Shown one piece after another: positions 25,964-33,011 of a DNA stretch of 51,023 nt. This stretch comes from an uncultured Myxococcales bacterium (GTDB lineage: Bacteria; Myxococcota_A; UBA9042): positions 1 through 51,023 of the forward strand of contig CAIMLR010000048.1 of the NCBI GenBank assembly GCA_903842345.1. Reading direction: 5' to 3'. The position numbers were made by a program, and so were the translations under genes. The notes beneath the pieces are model-generated. The model was not told where the DNA came from, searched no databases, and saw nothing but the letters and a program-made list of their open reading frames with translations. Each line of letters opens with the position of its first letter. The stretch's first letter is position 1.

Positions 25964-27385
25964 ATGAATTCATTGTGCGCGCCAACTCTGCGCCGACCTT
26001 CAGCCGCCCAGCTGCTTGCGTCGGCGTCGTTGTTTTTGGCGTTTTCGCTTCACGCGGCGCCTGCCCGCGCGGATGTGCCACTGCCCCGCAGCGCCACGGC
26101 GCTCGTCTCGGAGCTGGGCGTCGCGGGTTTGCTGGCCGATGTGACCCAAACCGGGCAGGGGGATGTCGCGCCGCTGCGGCTGGCCAATGTGGACGATCTG
26201 GCCGCCCACACCGCGCTGGATGCGGAGGTCCGCGTTCGCGCGTCTGCGCCGCACCACCTGAGCGCGCTGGAGCCCGGTGCGGACGTCGTGCGCAGCTCCG
26301 TTTTTCACCGCGAGCGTCTGGGTGCGGCGTTTGCCCAAGGTCCCGTTGACGCGCACGTGCAGTTTCAGGCGTCCGGGGCGTTTGGCGACTCGGATCCCGG
26401 CACGTCGCAGTTGCCGCAGGTCGGACTGCAACAGGCCGTCGTGCGGCTCCAGGCGCCGACACTCAAGTGGCTCTCGGCCGAGATGGGTCGCATGGTGCTC
26501 GACTACGGCGCCGGCCGCATGATTGGCGCCTACGATTTTCAGGCCGCGAGCAACGTCTTTGACGGCATGCGCGTGCGGATGAGCTACCAGAAATACCTCG
26601 ACATCGACCTCATCGCCGTCAAGTTGCGCCGCAACAGCACGGAGCCCGATCAGGATCGCAACCTCTTTGGCGCCTACATGACCGGCCAGCCGCACGAGCA
26701 CCTCCGCGCGGAGCTGTACGTGCTTTACCTCGTGGACGGGACCGCCAACGGCCACGCTTACCTCACGACGATGGGCACGCGCCTCGATTGGCATCCCGCG
26801 CATTGGCTGTCCGGCGAGATCGAGGCGGCGCTGCAGGTCGGCGCCGAGGACAAAGCCGGCCACGGCGATCGGCAAAGTCTCATCGGCAGCGCGTTTTTTG
26901 GCGAAATCGCCGGCCATGTTCCCGTCGGCCACGGCAGCATCAGCTTTGCGCCGTTCACGCAGTTCTATTCCGGCGCGCCGACGCCCACGGGCAACGTCCA
27001 GACCGCGACGGCGTGGCGGCCGCTGTATCCGTCGCTCGATCAGGTCGTCGGCCTGCTGCAGCTCTTCAAGCAGACCAACCTGCTGCAAAACGGCGGGCGG
27101 ATTCGCTGGCAAGCGGCGCCGACGTTGGCGCTGGACCTGAACGGCCGCGCGTCGGCAAGTCGCGACAACGCGCCGCTGCCCGGTTTTGGCAATCCGACGC
27201 TGACGGGCGACGGCGGCTGGCGGATGCTCGGCACTGAATTCGATTTGTTGGCGCGGTGGCAGCTGCTGCGCTCCTCGGAACTCTTCGTCGGCGCGGGCCT
27301 GTTCCTCCCCGCGGACAGCGTCAAGACGATCGTCGGCAAGGACGTGGCCAGCCAGATCCTGGCGCAGTGGACCTCGCGCTTCTGA
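25964..27385 (+). CDS. Outer-membrane beta-barrel, alginate-export/porin-like (473 aa)
   Basis: Residues 1-36 are a signal peptide (LLASASLFLAFSLHAAPARA before DVPLP). The rest alternates amphipathic strands and turns, with segments such as LSAEMGRMVLDYGAGRMIGAYDFQAASNVFDGMRVRM that resemble the alginate-export (AlgE-type) barrel family, and a terminal aromatic residue (WTSRF) typical of outer-membrane proteins. Substrate unknown. The annotated ATG lies just 4 bases after the tRNA-Leu CCA, leaving no room for a leader outside the tRNA; TTG 25973 is an alternative start that would keep most of the signal peptide. Confidence 0.72.
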   Translation: MNSLCAPTLRRPSAAQLLASASLFLAFSLHAAPARADVPLPRSATALVSELGVAGLLADVTQTGQGDVAPLRLANVDDLAAHTALDAEVRVRASAPHHLSALEPGADVVRSSVFHRERLGAAFAQGPVDAHVQFQASGAFGDSDPGTSQLPQVGLQQAVVRLQAPTLKWLSAEMGRMVLDYGAGRMIGAYDFQAASNVFDGMRVRMSYQKYLDIDLIAVKLRRNSTEPDQDRNLFGAYMTGQPHEHLRAELYVLYLVDGTANGHAYLTTMGTRLDWHPAHWLSGEIEAALQVGAEDKAGHGDRQSLIGSAFFGEIAGHVPVGHGSISFAPFTQFYSGAPTPTGNVQTATAWRPLYPSLDQVVGLLQLFKQTNLLQNGGRIRWQAAPTLALDLNGRASASRDNAPLPGFGNPTLTGDGGWRMLGTEFDLLARWQLLRSSELFVGAGLFLPADSVKTIVGKDVASQILAQWTSRF

Positions 27386-27474
27386 CCGCGCCCGTCGCCG
27401 CGCACGGCCGCGTTGCCGTCCTCGCGCAAATCGGTTTACCATTGCTCGCCTACGCCCTGACGTAAGGAGTCGCC

Positions 27475-28710
27475 ATGCAGGTCAAGCACGCAGGTCGTAC
27501 GGACGTCGGTCTGGTTCGCCGCCAGAATGAAGACAGCCACTTCATCGACCCGCAGCTCCAGCTCTTCATCGTGTGCGACGGCGTGGGCGGGCGCGCGGGC
27601 GGTTCAGAAGCCAGTCGCATCGCGTGCGAGCACATCGCCGCTGAAGTCGCCAAGTCCCGCAACCTGATCCGTGATTTTGCCGCCAATGCCGGAACGGCCA
27701 CGCGGCGGGATCTCGGCACGATGCTGGAAACGGCGATTAGCACCGCGAGTGCGGCTGTGCGGCGTGCCGCGGCTGTGAATCCGGATTTCAACGGCATGGC
27801 GACGACCAATGTCACGCTGCTCGTCGCGGGTGGCCACGCGTTCATCGGGCACGTCGGCGATTCGCGCGTGTATCTGGTGCGGCAGGGCGTGATGCATCCG
27901 CTGACGGAAGACCACAGCGTCATGAACGACATGAAGCGGCGCGGTCGCGGTCCGGAGCGCGGTCAGATTGGCCAAGCGTTCACGGAGGCGTTGTCGCGTG
28001 CGCTGGGCGTGCTCGATTCGGCGCGCGTCGATTCGATTGACCTGGAGCTGATCCCCGGCGACCGTTTCATCCTGTGCAGCGACGGCATTCACGGCGTGTT
28101 GGGCGACGACCAGATGCAGGTCGTCGTACCGCGCGGCACCGTTGAAGAAGTGGCGGACGACCTGATCGAGGCAGCGCTCCAGCGCGGGGCGCCCGACAAC
28201 GCGACCGCGATCGTGCTCGACGTCCTGGACGACCAGTCCACCGACCGCGCGATGCTGGTCCGTCGCCGCCTGGAAGCGCTGCAGGGCGTCTCCATGTTCC
28301 GCTACTTGCCGTACGCCGACCTCATTCGCGTCGCCGGCATCGCGACCGAGCGCGTCGTCAAGCCGGGCACGGAGCTGTGCACGGAAGGTGAGTTTGGCGA
28401 GAGCCTCTTCATCATCCTCGAAGGCTCCGCGACCGTGCTCAAGGGCGACGGCGTGACCATCGCCGAGCTGCATCCCGGCCAGCACATCGGCGAGATGAGC
28501 CTCATTGAACGCGCGCCGCGCTCTGCGACCGTGCGTTCCAAGACCGCGATGTCCGTTCTGGTCATCGAACGCGACGCGTTCTTTGGCCTCCTCAGCGAGG
28601 AACAGACGGCGGTGAAGCTGCTCTGGGGCCTCGTGCGCATGCTCAACGCGCGCCTGCGCTCGACGAGCGACGAACTCAGCCACATCAAGGCGCGTAACCA
28701 GGGAAACTGA
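27475..28710 (+). CDS. PP2C phosphatase fused to cyclic-nucleotide-binding domain (411 aa)
   Basis: Residues about 5-250 are a PPM/PP2C Ser/Thr phosphatase: VGLVRRQNEDSHFI, LFIVCDGVGGRAGGSEAS, GHAFIGHVGDSRVYLVR, FILCSDGIHGVL and GAPDNATAIVL supply the metal-binding Asp residues. Residues about 275-395 are a cyclic-nucleotide-binding-like beta barrel (VKPGTELCTEGEFGESLFIILEGSATVLKGDGV...GQHIGEMSLIERAPRSATVRS, with the phosphate-binding cassette GEMSLIERAPRSATV). Such fusions would make dephosphorylation respond to cAMP/cGMP. AAGGAG precedes the ATG by 6 bases. Its stop overlaps the next start (TGATG). Confidence 0.92.
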   Translation: MQVKHAGRTDVGLVRRQNEDSHFIDPQLQLFIVCDGVGGRAGGSEASRIACEHIAAEVAKSRNLIRDFAANAGTATRRDLGTMLETAISTASAAVRRAAAVNPDFNGMATTNVTLLVAGGHAFIGHVGDSRVYLVRQGVMHPLTEDHSVMNDMKRRGRGPERGQIGQAFTEALSRALGVLDSARVDSIDLELIPGDRFILCSDGIHGVLGDDQMQVVVPRGTVEEVADDLIEAALQRGAPDNATAIVLDVLDDQSTDRAMLVRRRLEALQGVSMFRYLPYADLIRVAGIATERVVKPGTELCTEGEFGESLFIILEGSATVLKGDGVTIAELHPGQHIGEMSLIERAPRSATVRSKTAMSVLVIERDAFFGLLSEEQTAVKLLWGLVRMLNARLRSTSDELSHIKARNQGN

Positions 28711-29426
28711 TGCAGAAGCTTGTGCCATTCGCCGCGATCCTTGCCCTCGTTTCAGCGTGTACTCCGCCGGATCCGCCGCCGCCGCGCCCCGCGCGCAAGG
28801 CCGCGAAAGTTGAAGCGAGCAAGGAGGCGCCCGCTGAAGATCCGCAGGCCAAGCAGGCCGCGCGCACCGATGGTCTGACCGGCGGAAAGCTGGTTTTTGA
28901 AGAGCATTTTGAGCGCGCGGATCTCGGCCCGGACTGGAATGCGCCGCAGGCGGGCGAGTGGCACATCGTCGACGGCTGGCTGAAAGCGGAGAAAGTCGCC
29001 AACGACGATCTGCGCAATCAAGGCGCGTGGCTTGTGAAGCCGCTGCCCAAGAAGGTGCGCGTCGTCTTCAAGTCGCGGTCGATGACGGCGGTTGGCGACA
29101 CCAAGTGCGAGATCTTCAACACCGAGCCGCGCCATGAGCAGGGCTACTCGATCATCTTCGGCGGCTGGAACAACACGACGAACGCGATCGCGCGGCACGG
29201 TGAACACGAGCCAAACCGCCGCAACCAAAGCGAACCCGCCAAGGTCGAGGCGGGGCGCACGTACACCTGGACGGTCATCCGCACGGACAACGTGGTCCGC
29301 TGGTACATCGATGGCAAGTTCATGGTCGCCTACGACGATCCGACGCCGATTGACGGCAACTTCTTTGGCTTCAACAACTGGGCGAGCGATGTCCGCTTTG
29401 ACGACATCGAAGTCTACGAGCTGTAG
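28710..29426 (+). CDS. Lipoprotein with ConA-like/DUF1080-type domain (238 aa)
   Basis: Signal peptide and lipobox LVSAC, Cys17 lipidated; then a Pro/Lys/Glu-rich linker (about 18-55). The remainder is a lectin-like beta sandwich: LVFEEHFERADLGPDWNAPQAGEWHIVDGWLKAE at the front and VIRTDNVVRWYIDGKFMVAYDDPTPIDGNFFGFNNWASDVRFDDIEVYEL at the end, the pattern of 3-keto-disaccharide hydrolase (DUF1080)/LamG-like domains. Catalytic competence is unclear. It is coupled by one-base overlap to the PP2C-cNMP gene, so signalling and envelope functions share an operon. Confidence 0.82.
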   Translation: MQKLVPFAAILALVSACTPPDPPPPRPARKAAKVEASKEAPAEDPQAKQAARTDGLTGGKLVFEEHFERADLGPDWNAPQAGEWHIVDGWLKAEKVANDDLRNQGAWLVKPLPKKVRVVFKSRSMTAVGDTKCEIFNTEPRHEQGYSIIFGGWNNTTNAIARHGEHEPNRRNQSEPAKVEAGRTYTWTVIRTDNVVRWYIDGKFMVAYDDPTPIDGNFFGFNNWASDVRFDDIEVYEL

Positions 29427-29458
29427 CCACGCCGACCGGGAATTCGCGTGCGGCTTCG

Positions 29459-29487
29459 TTGACGCATGTGCTGGCGCTCGTTACATT
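29459..29487 (+). promoter_or_regulatory. Sigma-70-type promoter of the second PP2C gene
   Basis: TTGACG (29459-29464, 5 of 6 to consensus) and TACATT (29482-29487, 4 of 6) are exactly 17 bases apart. Transcription would begin near 29494, giving a leader of about 25 bases before the TTG start at 29519. Confidence 0.6.
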
Positions 29488-29518
29488 CGCTTTGGGTCTG
29501 CTGCAGGATAGGTGCTGA

Positions 29519-30292
29519 TTGGCCATTCGTCTTTCCAGTGCCGGCGAAACCAACGTCGGCCGCAAACGGACGCATAACGAGGACAACCTCCTTGTTATGG
29601 ACGACGTTGGCCTTTTTGTTGTCGCGGACGGCATGGGCGGCCATGCGTGCGGAGAAGTAGCGAGCGCGATGGTCGTGGAGACCATGCGCGAGTACTACAC
29701 CCGCGTTGCCAACGACGCTTCCGCCACGTGGCCTGGCCGCGAAGAGCGCGGTCTCTCGGAATCCGAGAACATGCTCAACGCCGGTATCCGCTGGTGCAAC
29801 TACACGATTTGGGAGCGGGGCCACTCGGACTCGCGCTACAAGAACATGGGCACTACGGTCGTCGCGATCCACTTTGACTCGGAGAAGGCGACAATCGCGC
29901 ACGTGGGCGACTCGCGCTGCTACCGCCTGCGCGGCAACGAGTTGAAGCAGGTGACGGAAGATCATTCACTGCTGAACGATTACTTGAAGATCGCGACGCT
30001 GACGGCTGAAGAACAGGCGAATTTTCCGCACAAGAACATCATCGTCCGCGCCTGCGGGCTGAAAGAAGACGTCAAGGTCGACCTGCAGCGCGATCAGCCG
30101 CAAGTCGGGGACGTGTACATGCTGTGCAGCGACGGCCTGTCGGGTGAAGTGACGGATCCGCAAATCCTTCAGATCATGTCGAAAACGCAGAGTAATTTGC
30201 CGGAAATGGTGAGCGAGCTGATCCAGACCGCCTGCGTGAACGGCGGCAAAGACAATGTGACGGCGATTGCCATTCGCATCGATGCCGTCTAG
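29519..30292 (+). CDS. PP2C-family protein phosphatase (257 aa), TTG start
   Basis: A stand-alone PPM phosphatase: GETNVGRKRTHNEDNLLVM, VGLFVVADGMGGHACGEVAS, NMGTTVVAIHF, KATIAHVGDSRCYRLR, VYMLCSDGLSGEV and GGKDNVTAIAI include the expected metal-binding Asp and Gly residues; length is normal. The start must be TTG 29519: an in-frame TGA ends at the base before it, and the next ATG would remove the first motif. Likely antagonises Hanks kinases such as the one at 19368-20681 (inference). It has its own promoter despite lying in the same direction as the PP2C-cNMP operon. Confidence 0.93.
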   Translation: MAIRLSSAGETNVGRKRTHNEDNLLVMDDVGLFVVADGMGGHACGEVASAMVVETMREYYTRVANDASATWPGREERGLSESENMLNAGIRWCNYTIWERGHSDSRYKNMGTTVVAIHFDSEKATIAHVGDSRCYRLRGNELKQVTEDHSLLNDYLKIATLTAEEQANFPHKNIIVRACGLKEDVKVDLQRDQPQVGDVYMLCSDGLSGEVTDPQILQIMSKTQSNLPEMVSELIQTACVNGGKDNVTAIAIRIDAV

Positions 30293-30322
30293 CGGACTGA
30301 CGTCCACAACGAGCTGAGCGCC

Positions 30323-31321
30323 ATGATTGCTTTTGCCCAGCACACCTCGATGACGCCCAACGGCATGAGCGGCGATCCCGTTGTCTCGCTGGCGTTGGAA
30401 CTGCACCACCTCCTCGCGGACTTGCAGGACGCGCGGCGCGCGCGTGCGGGGCAGGTGTCCCCCAAGCTGGAGCAGATGCGGCAAATGGCCGAGCGCGCGC
30501 GGAACTACGCCGCGGAGATGCGCCAGAACCAGCCGACGACGGCGGAGGTCCTGGCAAAGATCGCGGCGCGCCTGGAACTGCTGCGGACAGCGGCGGGCGA
30601 GGGGCGGTCGCTCAAGGCGCTCACGCTGCGCGCCGGCCGGCAGTACGAGGCGCTGGCCAAGCTGTTGCGCGAGAAGGCGACGACGCAGGGCGTGGAACTG
30701 CCGACGCTGAAGCCGCGCAACTACATCCGCAACGCCTACCACATCTCCAGCGGCTTCCTGGGCGCGGCCATGTACACGGCGTTCCCGGATCGCACGCTGG
30801 TTCTTTGGGTTTGCGGCATCTACACCGCGTGCATGGTCACGATGGAGGCGATGCGCCGGATCCATCCCAAGATCAACCAGTTCATGGTCGACAAGATGTT
30901 CGGCGCCATCGCGCGGCCGATCGAGGCGTACCGCATCAACTCCGGTACCTGGTACGGCATCGCCTTGTTCATCATGGTGTGGTGCTTCAGCCCGCTCGCG
31001 TGCATCTGCGGCGTCATCGCGCTCGGCGTGGGCGATCCGGCGGCGGCGATCCTCGGCAAGCGCTTTGGCAGTCACAAGCTGCGCGGTCACAAATCGTTGG
31101 AAGGCATGTTCGGCTTCATCGGCGTTTCGACGGCGGTGCTTGGCGCGTTCCTGCTCCTCACGCCGCATCCTGAGCTGGTCGGGATGCCAATCTGGCGCGT
31201 GTGGGCGCTGAGCGCATGGGCGTCGCTCATCGGCGCGGTCACGGAAGTCTACTGCGAGCCGGTGGACGACAACTTTGCCATCCCGTTGACCGTCGCCGCT
31301 GCTGTTGGCCTCCTCGCATGA
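30323..31321 (+). CDS. CTP-dependent diacylglycerol/dolichol kinase-like membrane protein (332 aa)
   Basis: Residues about 1-130 are soluble, helical and Arg/Glu-rich (probable coiled coil); residues 135-332 hold several membrane segments and the CTP-transferase-like signature VIALGVGDPAAAILGKRFGSHKLRGHKSLEGMFGFIGVS, shared by phosphatidate cytidylyltransferases, SEC59 dolichol kinase, DGK1 and VTE5 phytol kinase. NAYHISSGFLGAAMYTAF near the first TM matches the H-xx-SG motif of that group. A lipid kinase role at the inner membrane is likely, substrate unknown. Its stop overlaps the slyX start (ATGA). It follows the PP2C gene by 30 bases. Confidence 0.82.
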   Translation: MIAFAQHTSMTPNGMSGDPVVSLALELHHLLADLQDARRARAGQVSPKLEQMRQMAERARNYAAEMRQNQPTTAEVLAKIAARLELLRTAAGEGRSLKALTLRAGRQYEALAKLLREKATTQGVELPTLKPRNYIRNAYHISSGFLGAAMYTAFPDRTLVLWVCGIYTACMVTMEAMRRIHPKINQFMVDKMFGAIARPIEAYRINSGTWYGIALFIMVWCFSPLACICGVIALGVGDPAAAILGKRFGSHKLRGHKSLEGMFGFIGVSTAVLGAFLLLTPHPELVGMPIWRVWALSAWASLIGAVTEVYCEPVDDNFAIPLTVAAAVGLLA

Positions 31322-31524
31322 GCCGCGACGAGCTGGCAGGGTTGGCCGAGCGGCTGATGGAAATGGAACTGCGCTACATGGAACAGCAGGCGCTGCTGGA
31401 AGCGCTGGACGACGTGGTGCGCGAGCAGGACGCGGTGATCACGCGGCTCGCCAAGGAACTCGACCAGTTGCGGCAGGCGATGGCGGGCGATGGCGACGGC
31501 GATGCCGCCCCGTGGGACGAATAG
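31318..31524 (+). CDS. slyX: SlyX-like protein (68 aa)
   Basis: A short highly charged coiled coil: LAERLMEMELRYMEQQALLEALDDVVREQDAVITRLAKELDQLRQAM, then an acidic tail. This matches the SlyX family in length and in its E-x-(R/K)-x-x-x-Q-E-x-x-(I/L)-x-x-L-N/D pattern. Biochemical function is not established for the family. The ATG overlaps the stop of the lipid-kinase-like gene (ATGA), so it is translationally coupled; argH follows 26 bases later. Confidence 0.8.
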   Translation: MSRDELAGLAERLMEMELRYMEQQALLEALDDVVREQDAVITRLAKELDQLRQAMAGDGDGDAAPWDE

Positions 31525-31550
31525 ACAACCGATCAATTTGAGGCAAGCGT

Positions 31551-33002
31551 ATGAGTACGAAAGGCGATCGCCTGTGGGGCGGCGGCTATGAAGAAGCGAC
31601 GCACCCGCTGGTTGCGCGCATGAACGCGTCCGTGGCGTACGACCAGGTGCTCGCGCGCGAGGACATCCTCGGCTCCGTGGCGCACGCGACGATGCTGCGC
31701 GATCAGAAAATCCTGAGCAAAGACGAGCATGTCGCGATCGTGCGCGGCCTGCGCGGGATCCTCGCGGACGTGGAGGCCGGAAGCTTCGACTGGCGGATGG
31801 AGCGCGAGGACGTGCACATGAACGTCGAGGCGACGCTGCGCGACCGGATTGGCGCGCCCGCTGGACGTTTGCATACCGCCAGGTCGCGAAATGATCAGGT
31901 CGCGCTTGATGAACGTCTATGGTTGCGACGCAAGCTGGCGGAGATTGGCGCCGCGCTGGCGCGGTTGATCGATGTGCTATCGCAGCAGGCAACCCTTCAT
32001 GCGGATTGGCCAATGCCGGGTTATACGCACATGCAGCGGGCGCAGCCGGTGACGGTTGGTCACCACCTGCTGGCGCATGCGGAGGCGATCGCCCGGGATG
32101 CCGAGCGTTTGTTGGATGTCCAGAAGCGTGTTGATATTTGTCCACTTGGCTCCGGCGCGCTGGCGGGCACGACGCTGCCGATCGACCGGCAGAAAGTCGC
32201 AGATCTGCTCGGTTTCTCGCGCATCAGCGGCAACTCGCTGGATGCCGTGGCGGACCGCGACCATCTCGTCGAGGCGATGGCTGCTGCGGCGCTGGGCAGC
32301 GTGCACCTGTCCCGCATCGGCGAGGAACTGGTGCTCTTCACGAGCGCGGAATTCGGCTTCGTGCGCCTGCCTGACGCGTTCACCACGGGCAGTTCGCTGA
32401 TGCCGCAGAAAAAGAACCCCGACATGGCGGAGCTTGTGCGCGGCAAGTCAGGGCGGGTGATTGGCGACCTTGTGGCGCTGCTCGTGGTGCTGAAAGGTCT
32501 GCCGCTGGCGTACAACAAGGACATGCAGGAGGACAAGGAGCCGCTGTTCGATGCGCTCGGCACGTGGCATGACTGCCTGGTGGCGACGGCGGACATGCTG
32601 GCGCGGGCGCAGTGGCAGAAGCGCAACCTATTGAATGCACTGGACAAGGGCTTCCTGCTGGCGACGGATTTGGCCGACGCGCTCGTGAGTTCCGGCGTGC
32701 CGTTCCGGCAGGCGCATGAACAGATTGCTGAATTGGTCGGCGAGTTGACGCATAATCAGTTGACGTTTGTTAAGTTCGGCGCGGCCAAAATCGCCAAGCG
32801 CCTGAACCTCGACGAAGCGGTGGTGCGGGACACGCTCAACATCCAGAAGGCGCTGAAACGGCGGGATCTGGCTGGCGCGCCGCATCCCAAGCGGGTGAAG
32901 GTCGCGGCAAAGGTCATGGGCAAGCGTGGAGAAATGCTGGCGAAATTGGCTGCCAAGGCGCTGCGGCCGATGCCGGTGGAAGCGATCCTCGCGGAGACCT
33001 GA
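31551..33002 (+). CDS. argH: Argininosuccinate lyase (483 aa)
   Basis: Splits argininosuccinate to arginine and fumarate, the last step of arginine synthesis. Fumarase/aspartase-superfamily features are all present: LWGGGYEEATHPLVARMNAS at the start, EDVHMNVEATLRDRIG, GRLHTARSRNDQVALD, MPGYTHMQRAQPVTVGHHLLAHAEA and the mobile signature loop TTGSSLMPQKKNPDMAELVRGKSGRVIG carrying the catalytic Ser. Length fits the family (about 460 aa). No other arg gene is nearby. It may be transcribed with slyX upstream; its stop is 9 bases from that of the convergent radical SAM gene. Confidence 0.97.
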   Translation: MSTKGDRLWGGGYEEATHPLVARMNASVAYDQVLAREDILGSVAHATMLRDQKILSKDEHVAIVRGLRGILADVEAGSFDWRMEREDVHMNVEATLRDRIGAPAGRLHTARSRNDQVALDERLWLRRKLAEIGAALARLIDVLSQQATLHADWPMPGYTHMQRAQPVTVGHHLLAHAEAIARDAERLLDVQKRVDICPLGSGALAGTTLPIDRQKVADLLGFSRISGNSLDAVADRDHLVEAMAAAALGSVHLSRIGEELVLFTSAEFGFVRLPDAFTTGSSLMPQKKNPDMAELVRGKSGRVIGDLVALLVVLKGLPLAYNKDMQEDKEPLFDALGTWHDCLVATADMLARAQWQKRNLLNALDKGFLLATDLADALVSSGVPFRQAHEQIAELVGELTHNQLTFVKFGAAKIAKRLNLDEAVVRDTLNIQKALKRRDLAGAPHPKRVKVAAKVMGKRGEMLAKLAAKALRPMPVEAILAET

Positions 33003-33011
33003 GGCGGTCGC

